A DNA stretch of 40,204 bases from a bacterium (lineage in GTDB: Bacteria; Chloroflexota; Dormibacteria; Aeolococcales; Bog-877), in the NCBI GenBank assembly GCA_021802045.1, contig JAKABB010000015.1:1-40204 (forward strand), read 5' to 3'. Shown piece after piece: positions 22,904 through 34,937 of the stretch. The notes under the pieces were generated by a model. The model saw only the letters and a program-made list of their open reading frames with translations. It searched no databases and was not told the DNA's origin. Numbering within the stretch: the first letter of the stretch is position 1; every line of letters starts with the position of its first letter. A program made the position numbers and the translations under genes.

Positions 22904-24337
22904 TCAGTCCTCCCTGCCGGGCAGACGGTGGGAGCGCAAGAGGATCCGGATCGGCGCGCCCTCGAAGCCCCACCGGGCCCGGATCTGGTTCTCGATGAAG
23001 CGCCGGTAGGCGAAGTGCATCAGCTGCGGTTCATTGACAAAGAGGGCGAAGGTGGGCACCGGGCTGCGGGTCTGGGTGGCGTAGTAGAGCTTGATGCGTC
23101 GGCTCTTGACGTGGGGGGGCGGGCGCGTCGCCGTCAGCTCGGTGAGCATGGCGTTCAACTGAGGGGTTGGCACGCGCGCGGCCCGGGCGGCGGCGAGCCG
23201 CCAGGCCGCCGGCAGGACCGCCTCCACGTTGCGGCCGCGGAGGGCGCTGACGAAGAGGAAGGGGGTGCCGGGCGCCCAGTCGAAGCTCTCCCGCAGGCGG
23301 CGCGTCCAGCTGGGGTCCTTGCGGGTGTCGGTGTCCAGCCGGTCCCACTTGTTGAGCACCACCAGCAGGGAGGCCCCGGCATCGCGCGCGTAGCCGGCGA
23401 TGTGCCGGTCCTGCAGGAGCAGGCCGGCCTCGGCGTCGACCACCAGCACCCCGACGTCGGCGCGCTCGACCGCCCGCAGGGCCCGCAGCAGGCTGAACCG
23501 CTCCACGTCGGCGGTGACCACCCCGCGGCGCCGGATCCCGGCGGTGTCGATCAGGCGCACCCGTCCCTCCTCGGTGTCCACCCAGGTGTCGATCGGGTCC
23601 CGGGTGGTGCCCGGCACGCTGCTGACCAGCGCCCGGGGGCTGCCCAGGATGGCGTTGAGGAGGGAGGACTTGCCCACGTTGGGGCGGCCGACGATGGCGC
23701 AGCGCATGGCCCCGTCGGCGCTGCCCGCGGCCGCGACGGCGGGTGGCGGCGGCAGCGCCGTCAGCAGGGCGTCGAGCAGGTCCCCGGTCCCCATCCCCCG
23801 CAGCCCGCTGACCGGCAGGGCCGGTCCCAGGCCCAACCGGACCATCTCATGGAGGAAGTGGGGCTCGGTCGGGCTGTCGGACTTGTTGGCCACCAGCACC
23901 ACCGGGCGGCCACTGCGGCGGACCGCCTCCGCGATGCGCAGGTCGTCCGCGGTCACCCCGGCCCGGACGTCGCACACGAAGCAGAGCACATCGGCCTCGG
24001 CCAGGGCCACCTGGGTCTGGGCCTGGGTGTTGACCGCCAGGTCGTCGGGCTGCTCCCGGGGCAGGACCGGGTCGAGGCCGGCGGTGTCGGTCAGGGTGAC
24101 CAGCCGCCCACGCCACTCCGCGGTCCCGTAGAGCCGATCGCGGGTCAGGCCGGCCTCGGGGGCCACGATCGCCTGGGCCCGCCCGGTCAGCCGGTTGAAG
24201 AGGGTCGACTTGCCCACGTTGGGACGGCCCAGGATGGCGATGATGCCGCTGGGAGCGGGCGGGGTCTCGGCGACGGAGGGGGCCCCGCGGCGCCGGCGGC
24301 GGGCCGGGGCCCCGGCCGGTGGCGTGCGGGGGGTCAT
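22904..24337 (-). CDS. der: Double-GTPase ribosome assembly factor Der (EngA)
   Basis: This 477-residue protein assists assembly of the 50S ribosomal subunit. It has an N-terminal Arg/Pro/Ala-rich extension (about 1-30), a first G-domain with P-loop GRPNVGKS (37-44), DTAGLD and NKSD, a second G-domain with GRPNVGKSSLLN (about 215-226), DTAGIRRRG and NKWD, and a C-terminal KH-like domain (RIKLYYATQTRSPVPTFALF) ending in GFEGAPIRILLRSH. Two tandem GTPase domains are unique to Der. The ATG at 24337 has no ribosome-binding site and lies 7 nt after a TAGGCT box that shares bases with the gpmI stop codon. It is the last gene of the block and is convergent with the anti-sigma-like gene. Confidence 0.95.
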   Translation of the reverse strand: MTPRTPPAGAPARRRRRGAPSVAETPPAPSGIIAILGRPNVGKSTLFNRLTGRAQAIVAPEAGLTRDRLYGTAEWRGRLVTLTDTAGLDPVLPREQPDDLAVNTQAQTQVALAEADVLCFVCDVRAGVTADDLRIAEAVRRSGRPVVLVANKSDSPTEPHFLHEMVRLGLGPALPVSGLRGMGTGDLLDALLTALPPPPAVAAAGSADGAMRCAIVGRPNVGKSSLLNAILGSPRALVSSVPGTTRDPIDTWVDTEEGRVRLIDTAGIRRRGVVTADVERFSLLRALRAVERADVGVLVVDAEAGLLLQDRHIAGYARDAGASLLVVLNKWDRLDTDTRKDPSWTRRLRESFDWAPGTPFLFVSALRGRNVEAVLPAAWRLAAARAARVPTPQLNAMLTELTATRPPPHVKSRRIKLYYATQTRSPVPTFALFVNEPQLMHFAYRRFIENQIRARWGFEGAPIRILLRSHRLPGRED

Positions 24338-24344
24338 GACCCCC

Positions 24345-24350
24345 AGCCTA
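24345..24350 (-). promoter_or_regulatory. -10 box TAGGCT, 7 nt before der, embedded in the gpmI stop
   Basis: The TAG stop codon of gpmI is the first half of TAGGCT. Seven bases later comes the der ATG. Der can therefore be transcribed on its own, without a leader, despite following gpmI directly. Confidence 0.6.
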
Positions 24351-25919
24351 CTGGCTGGGGGCCTCCCGCCGGGCCAGGTCGGAGCCGGTCATGACCTCCG
24401 GGACCGGCAGCCCCATGGCGCGGAGCAGGGTCGGGGCCACGTCCCGGAGGCCCCCGCCCGCGGCCAGGGTGGTGCCCGGGGGCGCCCCCATCAGGAGCAA
24501 CGGGACCGGGCTGGTGGTGTGGGCGGTGCGAGGGCTCCCGGTTGTGGGGTCCACCATCATCTCGGCGTTGCCGTGGTCCGCGGTGAGGCAGAAGAGCCCA
24601 CCCCGCGCGCGCACCGCCTCGACCAGGGCCCCGACGCAGCGATCGACCGTCTCCACGGCGGCCACGGTGGCGGGGAGGCTGCCGGTGTGGCCCACCATGT
24701 CGGCGTTGGCGAAGTTGACCACGATGAGCGCCTCGGTGGCGGCGGCCAGGCGGTCGACCACGGCCTGGGCCAACGCCGGGGCCCGCATCTGCGGGACCGT
24801 GTCGTAGGTGGCCACCCGCAGCGAGGGCACCAGCAACCGCTCCTCACCCGGCAGGGCGGCCTCCCGCCCGCCGTTGATGAAGTACGTGACGTGGGCGTAC
24901 TTCTCGGTCTCCGCGACGTGGAACTGACGCAGCCCGGCCTCGGCCACCACCTCGCCGAGGGGGCGCTGGACGTCCGGTTTGGCGAAGGCGACCGCGACCG
25001 GGAGGCCGGCCTCGTAGCTGGTCAGGGTGACCACCTCCAGGTCGTCCAGCCGGGGCCCGCGCGGGAAGGCGTCGAACTCCGGGTCGACCAGGGCGTGGGT
25101 CAGCTGGCGCGCCCGGTCCGGCCTGAAGTTCAGGTGGACCACGCTGTCCCCGGCTCGCAGGCGAGGCAGCGGGCCGGTGGCGTCGGCCAGCCGCGTCGGC
25201 GGCAGGAACTCGTCGGTCAGCCCTCGGGCGTAGTGGGCGTCGAGCAGCGCCAGGGGGTCGGGGGACACCTCCCCGCCGTCGCCGCAGATGGTCTGGTAGG
25301 CGCGGGCGACGCGGTCCCAGCGCCGGTCGCGATCCATCGCGTAGTAGCGACCGATCAGGCTCGCCAGGCGGCCGGGCCCGTGGGGCGCCAGGTGCTGCAG
25401 GAGCTCGGCCAGGAAGCCGCGGGCACTGGACGGCGGCGTGTCGCGCCCGTCGGTGAAGCCGTGGACGTAGACTCGATCGAGGCCCCGGCGGCGACAGAGC
25501 TCTAGCAGCGCCAGCAGGTGCTCCTGGTGGCCGTGGACCCCCCCGGGCGAGATCAGCGCGAAGCAGTGCAGGGCGGCGCCGCGGTCCCGGGCCCGGTCCA
25601 CCGCGGCCACCAGCGCCGGGTTGGCGTAGAAGCTGCCGTCGGCGATGGCGCCGTCGATGCGGGTGAGGTCCTGCAGGACCACGCGCCCGGCGCCGATGGT
25701 CAGGTGCCCGACCTCCGAGTTTCCCTGCTGACCGTCGGGCAGCCCCACGGCGCCGCCATGGGCCGCGACCAGGGTCCACGGGGCCTCGGCCCGCAGCCGG
25801 TCGATGTGGGGGGTGCGGGCGAGGGCGATGGCGTTGCCCGCCACCGCGTCCCGCTCGCCCCAGCCATCGCAGATGCACAGCACCGCCGGCCGGACGCTCC
25901 CCACGGTCGACCGGCTCAC
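24348..25919 (-). CDS. gpmI: 2,3-bisphosphoglycerate-independent phosphoglycerate mutase
   Basis: This 523-residue alkaline-phosphatase-fold enzyme interconverts 3- and 2-phosphoglycerate and needs two divalent metal ions. The metal-binding Asp in CICDGWG (D18), the nucleophile Ser in QQGNSEVGH (S68), HGFTDGRDTPP, RYYAMDRDRRWDR, AETEKYAHVTYFINGG, NFANADMVGHTG and TADHGNAE are all intact. Length matches the family. The GTG start overlaps the tpi stop as GTGA. It is the fourth glycolytic gene of the cluster, so gap, pgk, tpi and gpmI cover four consecutive triose-phosphate steps; enolase is not in the window. Confidence 0.96.
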   Translation of the reverse strand: MSRSTVGSVRPAVLCICDGWGERDAVAGNAIALARTPHIDRLRAEAPWTLVAAHGGAVGLPDGQQGNSEVGHLTIGAGRVVLQDLTRIDGAIADGSFYANPALVAAVDRARDRGAALHCFALISPGGVHGHQEHLLALLELCRRRGLDRVYVHGFTDGRDTPPSSARGFLAELLQHLAPHGPGRLASLIGRYYAMDRDRRWDRVARAYQTICGDGGEVSPDPLALLDAHYARGLTDEFLPPTRLADATGPLPRLRAGDSVVHLNFRPDRARQLTHALVDPEFDAFPRGPRLDDLEVVTLTSYEAGLPVAVAFAKPDVQRPLGEVVAEAGLRQFHVAETEKYAHVTYFINGGREAALPGEERLLVPSLRVATYDTVPQMRAPALAQAVVDRLAAATEALIVVNFANADMVGHTGSLPATVAAVETVDRCVGALVEAVRARGGLFCLTADHGNAEMMVDPTTGSPRTAHTTSPVPLLLMGAPPGTTLAAGGGLRDVAPTLLRAMGLPVPEVMTGSDLARREAPSQ

Positions 25920-26686
25920 CCTGGCGCCCGGCCGGCGGCGGCGACGATGGCCAGGAAGGCCGCCGGGTCCAGGCTGGCGCCCCCGACCAGCCCCCCGTCG
26001 ATGCCAGGGGCGGCGAAGAGCGGGGTGGCGTTCTCGGGGGTGACGCTGCCGCCGTACAGGATGCGCACCGAGTTCGCCTCGGGACCGGCGGCCGACGCCA
26101 GCGCGTCTCGGATGCTGCGGATGGCCGCGCTGGCATCCTCGATGGTCGCGACCTGGCCGGTGCCGATGGCCCAGACCGGTTCGTAGGCGATGGTGCAGCG
26201 CTCGACGGCGGCCGGCGGCAGGCCGGCGAACGCGGCCGCGGTCTGCCGACGCACCACCTCGGCCATCCGCCCGCTCTCGCGCTCCGCCAGGGTCTCGCCC
26301 ACCGCCACCATCGGGTGCAGGCCGCCAGCCAGCACGGCCTCCAGCTTGCGCCGGACCACGACATCGGTCTCGCCGGCGTCGCGGCGCCGCTCGCTGTGCC
26401 CGACCAGGACGTGGGTGCAGCAGTCCGCCAGCATGGTCACCGCGATCTCACCCGTGTGGGCGCCCTCGGCGGCCCAGTGGACCGTCTGAGCGCCCAGGGC
26501 CATCCGCATCTCGTCCGCCAGCAGCTGGTGGAGCGGCCACAGGGCGGTCGCCGGCGGGAAGAGGATCACCTCCGCGGCGGGCGCCGCCGGCAGGCCCTCC
26601 CGAATGGCACGGGCCAGGCCCAGGGCCGCCGGCACGGTCAGGTGCATCTTCCAGTTGCCGGCCACGACCGGGCGGCGGTCCGTCAC
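25916..26686 (-). CDS. tpi: Triosephosphate isomerase
   Basis: This 256-residue TIM-barrel enzyme interconverts dihydroxyacetone phosphate and glyceraldehyde 3-phosphate. Catalytic residues are visible: Lys13 in AGNWKMH, His97 in VGHSERR, and Glu169 in AYEPVWAIGTG. The phosphate-gripper motif ILYGGSV and the C-terminal DGGLVGGASL are intact. The GTG start overlaps the pgk stop as GTGA, and the stop overlaps gpmI the same way. Length is normal. The longer open frame upstream is an artefact inside pgk. Confidence 0.96.
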   Translation of the reverse strand: MTDRRPVVAGNWKMHLTVPAALGLARAIREGLPAAPAAEVILFPPATALWPLHQLLADEMRMALGAQTVHWAAEGAHTGEIAVTMLADCCTHVLVGHSERRRDAGETDVVVRRKLEAVLAGGLHPMVAVGETLAERESGRMAEVVRRQTAAAFAGLPPAAVERCTIAYEPVWAIGTGQVATIEDASAAIRSIRDALASAAGPEANSVRILYGGSVTPENATPLFAAPGIDGGLVGGASLDPAAFLAIVAAAGRAPG

Positions 26687-27900
26687 GGGCGGGCCGCGGG
26701 GGGCGCGACTCCATCGCGCAGCACCGCCACCGCGGGCAGGACCTTGCCCTCCAGGAAGGTGAGGGTCGCGCCGCCGCCCGAGCTCACGTGGGTGAACCCC
26801 CCGGCGAGGCCGGCGGCGCGCAGGGCGGCGGCCAGGTCCCCGCCGCCGCAGATGGTGGTCGCCCGGCCGCCGGTGACGGCCCGGGCCACCCCCTCGGTGC
26901 CGGCGCGAAACGGCGCCTGCTCGTAGAGGCCCAGCGGGCCGTTCCAGATCACCGTCCCCGCCGTGGCCAGCACCGCCCCCCAGGCGGCGACCGTCTGCGG
27001 CCCGACATCGAGCAGCATCCGGTCCGCCGGGATGTCGGCCGCATCGCGGACCTCGATCTGGCTGACCGGGGCCTCCCGGTGCGGGGCCACCACCACGTCG
27101 AGCGGCAGCCGGAGGTCGACCCCGAGCTCGCGTGCCGAGCGGACCACGTCCCGGGCCTGGTCGACCTGGGCCTCCTCGACCAGGGAGGTTCCGGTGCCAA
27201 GGCCGGCGGCGCGGAAGAACGTGCCCGCCATGGCCCCGCCCAGGAAGAGCCCGTCGAGACGGGGCATCAGGTGCAGGAGCAGGCCGACCTTGGTGCTGAG
27301 CTTGCTGCCGCCGACCACCGCGAGGAAGGGACGGGCCGGGTCCTCGAAGAGGCCCTGGAGCCGGGTGAGCTCCGCCTCCATCAGGCGGCCCGCGATGGCC
27401 GGGAGATAGGCCGCGACGCCCACCGTCGAGGCGTGGGCCCGGTGGGCCGTGCCGAAGGCGTCGTTGACGAAGACCTCCCCCAGGGCGGCCAGCTCGGCCG
27501 CGAAGGCGGGGTCGTTGGCCTCCTCCCCGGGGTGGAAGCGCACGTTCTCCAGGAGGAGCACCTGGCCCGGGAGCAGGGTGGCCACGGCCCGGGCGGCGAC
27601 CGGGCCGATGCAGTCGGGCGCGGTCTGCACCGGCGCGCCCAGCAACTCGCCCAGACGCTGGGCCACGGGGGCCACTCGGAAGCGGTCGTCGACGCGGCCG
27701 CCGGGGCGGCCGAGGTGGGTGAGGCAGATCACGCGCACACCGCGCCGGCACAGCTCCTGGAGGGTCGGGAGCCCGAGCCGGATGCGCAGATCGTCGCGAA
27801 TCCGACCCCCGTCCTCCAGGGGGACGTTGAAGTCCTCGCGCACCAGGACCCGGCGTCCCTCCAGGGGGAGGGCGTCGAGCCCAGCCTTGGGCGGAAGCAT
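26683..27900 (-). CDS. pgk: Phosphoglycerate kinase
   Basis: This 405-residue enzyme transfers phosphate from 1,3-bisphosphoglycerate to ADP. Motifs are REDFNVPL near residue 20, LTHLGRPGG (about 59-67), LLLENVRFHPGEE, VGGSKLSTKVGLL (the nucleotide-side signature), NGPLGLYE, and the ATP-binding SSGGGATLTFLEGK. The ATG at 27900 is preferred; in-frame GTG codons six and seven codons earlier would start directly after the gap stop and are possible. It lies 20 bp after gap and is translationally coupled to tpi. Length and domain order are standard. Confidence 0.96.
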   Translation of the reverse strand: MLPPKAGLDALPLEGRRVLVREDFNVPLEDGGRIRDDLRIRLGLPTLQELCRRGVRVICLTHLGRPGGRVDDRFRVAPVAQRLGELLGAPVQTAPDCIGPVAARAVATLLPGQVLLLENVRFHPGEEANDPAFAAELAALGEVFVNDAFGTAHRAHASTVGVAAYLPAIAGRLMEAELTRLQGLFEDPARPFLAVVGGSKLSTKVGLLLHLMPRLDGLFLGGAMAGTFFRAAGLGTGTSLVEEAQVDQARDVVRSARELGVDLRLPLDVVVAPHREAPVSQIEVRDAADIPADRMLLDVGPQTVAAWGAVLATAGTVIWNGPLGLYEQAPFRAGTEGVARAVTGGRATTICGGGDLAAALRAAGLAGGFTHVSSGGGATLTFLEGKVLPAVAVLRDGVAPPAARP

Positions 27901-27920
27901 GGTGGGCGCCGCCACCACCG

Positions 27921-29030
<1,110 letters not shown>

Positions 29031-29834
29031 TCAGGGGCGGAGCGGGCAGTCACGGTGCCAGGCCACCGCCAGCCGGCCCCGCCGCCGCCAGGCCCGGCTC
29101 GCCGCCTCCACCATGGCCACCGAGCGGTGCTGCCCCCCCGTGCAGCCGACGGCCACCCGCAGCAGTCGCCGACCCCGCTCCCGGTAGGCCGGCTCCACGG
29201 CATGCACCATCTCCCCCAGGGCGGTGAGGGCGGCGGTGGCCGCCGGCTGGTCGAGGACGAAGCGGCGCACGGCGGCGTCGCGACCGGTCAGTCCGCGCAG
29301 CTCCGGCTCCCAGAAAGGGTTGCGCAGGAAGCGGGCGTCGATGATCCACTCGGCGTCAAGGGGAGGGCCGAGGAGGAAGGAGAAGGACTCCAGGACCAGG
29401 ATCGGTGCCGCGGTGGGGTCGAGGGCCAGCGGCACCAGCCGGCGCAGGCGGCGGCCGACCGCCGCCGGGCCCAGCTGGGTCGTGTCCAGCCGAAGCTGGG
29501 CCCGGGCCCGGGCCGGCCGGAGCAGGGCCCGGGCAGCGCCCAGCACGGCCAGGGAGGGGCGCCGGCCCCGGGGCCACGGGGTCAGGGCCCAGGGCGGGCC
29601 CGCGCGACCCAGGCAGCGCCCATCGCTCGCCTCCAGGCTCAGCAGCAGGCGGTACCCGGCCTCCACCAGGGCCGCGTCCTGGAGACGGTCGGCGTCGGCG
29701 GGCGCGCCCTCGCTGCGCTCGACCGCCAGCCCCATGCGGACCAGCTGCCGCTGGGCCAGCGGGACCCCGCTGCCGGGAGGGCCGCTGACGAGGATGACCC
29801 CGCCCGCGGCTGGGGGTCCCGGGTGCAGGCTCAC
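29031..29834 (-). CDS. rapZ: RapZ/YvcJ-family protein with degenerate P-loop
   Basis: This 267-residue protein aligns with RapZ/YvcJ, known as a nucleotide-binding protein and, in E. coli, an RNase adaptor in glucosamine-6-phosphate sensing. The C-terminal domain is well conserved: PLDAEWIIDARFLRNPFWEP, LRGLTGRDAAV, VAVGCTGGQHRSVA and a final HRD. The N-terminal domain is eroded: the Walker A motif reads GPPGSGVP (18-25) instead of G-x-S-G-[SA]-G-K-[ST], so the lysine is Val24 and the next Ser/Thr is Pro, and the usual DNLP segment is absent. Nucleotide hydrolysis is therefore unlikely. The GTG start overlaps the uvrC stop as GTGA. The gene neighbours yvcK and whiA are missing. Confidence 0.85.
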   Translation of the reverse strand: MSLHPGPPAAGGVILVSGPPGSGVPLAQRQLVRMGLAVERSEGAPADADRLQDAALVEAGYRLLLSLEASDGRCLGRAGPPWALTPWPRGRRPSLAVLGAARALLRPARARAQLRLDTTQLGPAAVGRRLRRLVPLALDPTAAPILVLESFSFLLGPPLDAEWIIDARFLRNPFWEPELRGLTGRDAAVRRFVLDQPAATAALTALGEMVHAVEPAYRERGRRLLRVAVGCTGGQHRSVAMVEAASRAWRRRGRLAVAWHRDCPLRP

Positions 29835-31738
29835 ACCAACTCCCGGATGGCGAGGGCCACCGGACGGGTGATGCCCGGCACGCTCATCAGGTCCTCCAGG
29901 GTGGCCTCGCGCAGGCCCTCGACCGACCCGAAGCGGCGTAGCAGGGCAGTGCGCCGCTTGGGCCCCACGCCGGTGATCGCGTCGAGCCGGCTGCCTCGGG
30001 CGCTGCGCGCCCGCCGCGCCCGGTGGCGGGTGATGGCGAAGCGATGGGCTTCGTCGCGCAGCCGCTGCATGAGGAAGAGGGTCTGGCTGCCCGGGGGGAG
30101 CCGGATCGGCTCTCTCCGCCCGGGAGCGAACAGCTCCTCCTCGCGCTTGGCGAGCCCGAACAGGGGCAGCGCGCCCAGGCCCTGGGCCGCCAGCACCATG
30201 GCCGCGGCGCCCACCTGCCCGCGGCCGCCGTCGACGATGACCAGATCGGGCCGGAGGCCGAAGCTGCCGTCGGTGGCCGCGTCCCGGTCCAGGCGGGCGA
30301 AGCGCCGGGTGAGGACCTCTTGCAGGCTGGCGAAGTCGTTGGCGCCGGCCACGGTGCGGATGCCGAAGATCCGGTAGTCGGCCGGCTTGGGGCGACCGTG
30401 CTCGAAGACCACCATCGACCCCACGCTGTTGGTGCCCATGGTGTTGCTGATGTCGTAGCACTCGATCCGCTCCGGGAGTGCCGGCAGCCCCAGGCGGTCC
30501 TGCAGGTCGGCCAGGATGAGGGCGGTGCGGGCCCGGTCGAAATCCGCCTCCACCTGAGCCTGGCTGAGGGCGGTGGCGGCGCTCGCCTGGGCTCGCTCCG
30601 TCAGGGCCCGCAGGCGGCCCCGGCGGGCGGCGCGGACGGTGACCGGCCCGTGACGGCGACTGCCCAGGGCATCGGCGAGCAGGGGGGCGTCGGGGAGGGG
30701 CAGGGGGACCACGACGGTCCGGGGCAGATGGGTGGCCGCTCCGTAGTACTGGCCCAGGAAGCTGGTGAGCGCCTCCGCCGGGTCCAGGTCGGCGGGGGTC
30801 TCCAGGGCGTGGGTCTCCATCCCCTGCAGGCGGCCGGCCCGGACCGCCAGCACCACCGCGCAGCCCCGCCCGGCCGTGGCCGCGTACCCGATGACGTCGA
30901 CCTCCCCCGCCCCCCCATGGCTGACGGCCTGCCGCTCCCCGACGCGCCGCACCGCCTGCAGCCGGTCGCGCAGCCAGGCGGCCCGCTCGAAGTCCAGGGC
31001 GGCGCTGGCGGCGGCCATGGCCCCCTCCAGCCGGGCGGCGATCTCGGCCACCCGGCCGTCCATGAACGCCGCCACCTCGTCGAGGAGGTCGGCGTAGCCG
31101 GCGGGGCTGACCCGGTCCTCGCACGGGCCCAGGCACTGCCCGATGTGGAAGTCCAGGCAGACCCGGCCCTGCTTGAAGAGGGGGTCGGGGCAGCCCCGGA
31201 AGGGGAAGGCGGTGCGCAGCTCCCGGACCGCCCGCCGCAGGCCACCGGCATCGGTGAAGGGCCCGAAGTAGCGCTGGCCGTCGTCGGCGGGACGGCGCAC
31301 GTAGGTGGGCCGGGGGAACTGGCCCAGGCGCTCGGCCATCGCCGCTGCCGGCGGGCCCGGGTCCCGGCCCGTCGTCCGGGGCACCCGCAGGTAGAGGTAG
31401 CTCTTGTCGTCCTTCAGGCGGACGTTGAAGGCGGGCCGGTAGCGCTTGACCAGGGTGTTCTCCAGGATCAGGGCCTCCCGCTCGCTGCCGCAGGCGATGA
31501 CCTCGAAATCGGCCACCGTGTCCACCAGGCGGCGGATCCGGGGCGGCTGGGCGGCGGTGGTGAAGTAGGAGTGCAGGCGCTGGCGCAGCTGGCCCGACTT
31601 GCCCACGTAGATCACCCGGGCCGCCCGGTCGCGCATCAGGTAGACCCCGGGCCCCGCGGGAGCGGCCCGCAGCCGCGCGCGCACCAGCTGGGGCCGGGCC
31701 ATGAGCCCGTCGCGGGCGGCAGGAGCGCGGGTCGCCAC
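29831..31738 (-). CDS. uvrC: Excinuclease ABC subunit C
   Basis: This 635-residue protein makes the dual incisions in nucleotide excision repair. It has the N-terminal GIY-YIG nuclease domain (about 28-105; GVYLMRDRAARVIYVGKS), a Cys cluster for iron-sulfur or zinc binding (CPDPLFKQGRVCLDFHIGQC), a UVR motif region (about 235-270) that contacts UvrB, an RNase H-like 5' endonuclease domain (IECYDISNTMGTNSVGSMVV; LVIVDGGRGQ), and C-terminal helix-hairpin-helix DNA-binding repeats (ITGVGPKRRTALLRRFGSVE). The GTG at 31738 stands 6 nt after a TACGCT box, without a ribosome-binding site. It is coupled to rapZ downstream and lies 57 bp after uvrA. Confidence 0.96.
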   Translation of the reverse strand: MATRAPAARDGLMARPQLVRARLRAAPAGPGVYLMRDRAARVIYVGKSGQLRQRLHSYFTTAAQPPRIRRLVDTVADFEVIACGSEREALILENTLVKRYRPAFNVRLKDDKSYLYLRVPRTTGRDPGPPAAAMAERLGQFPRPTYVRRPADDGQRYFGPFTDAGGLRRAVRELRTAFPFRGCPDPLFKQGRVCLDFHIGQCLGPCEDRVSPAGYADLLDEVAAFMDGRVAEIAARLEGAMAAASAALDFERAAWLRDRLQAVRRVGERQAVSHGGAGEVDVIGYAATAGRGCAVVLAVRAGRLQGMETHALETPADLDPAEALTSFLGQYYGAATHLPRTVVVPLPLPDAPLLADALGSRRHGPVTVRAARRGRLRALTERAQASAATALSQAQVEADFDRARTALILADLQDRLGLPALPERIECYDISNTMGTNSVGSMVVFEHGRPKPADYRIFGIRTVAGANDFASLQEVLTRRFARLDRDAATDGSFGLRPDLVIVDGGRGQVGAAAMVLAAQGLGALPLFGLAKREEELFAPGRREPIRLPPGSQTLFLMQRLRDEAHRFAITRHRARRARSARGSRLDAITGVGPKRRTALLRRFGSVEGLREATLEDLMSVPGITRPVALAIRELV

Positions 31739-31744
31739 CCGGAC

Positions 31745-31750
31745 AGCGTA
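31745..31750 (-). promoter_or_regulatory. -10 box TACGCT, 6 nt before uvrC: leaderless promoter
   Basis: TACGCT is followed by GTCCGG and the uvrC GTG, in the 57-bp gap after uvrA. The same hexamer precedes uvrA, suggesting parallel control of the two repair genes. Confidence 0.65.
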
Positions 31751-31795
31751 GCCCGCCGGGGCCCGGACGCCGGGGGGCGGCGGCGCGGTCCGCCC

Positions 31796-34666
<2,871 letters not shown>

Positions 34667-34673
34667 CGGGCAC

Positions 34674-34679
34674 AGCGTA
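34674..34679 (-). promoter_or_regulatory. -10 box TACGCT, 7 nt before uvrA: leaderless promoter
   Basis: TACGCT is followed by seven bases and the uvrA GTG, with no ribosome-binding site. No typical LexA/SOS palindrome is evident in the 271-bp divergent region. Confidence 0.65.
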
Positions 34680-34850
34680 CCGGCTCCCTCGACCGCCGCC
34701 GGGACGGGGGCTGCCCCGTGGGCCCGACCCCGTCGGCCCCGCCCCGGCCACGCCTCCCCGGCAGGGGCCCTCGGCCCCGTCCGGCCGCGGCTCCCAGGGG
34801 CCCCCCGGGGGGACCGCCCGCCACCGGGGCGCCACCCGGCGGTGCCCCGG

Positions 34851-34856
34851 TAGACT
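34851..34856 (+). promoter_or_regulatory. -10 box TAGACT for the propeller protein gene
   Basis: TAGACT lies about 80 nt before the ATG at 34938 and would give a leader of about 74 nt that carries the GGAGGTG ribosome-binding site. The hexamer is identical to the serC box. Confidence 0.4.
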
Positions 34857-34937
34857 CCGACCGCGGAGACTTGGCCGATCGGCGGACGAGCCCCCCACCC
34901 GCCCAGCCGCGCGGACAGCCCCCGGAGGTGAAGACGT

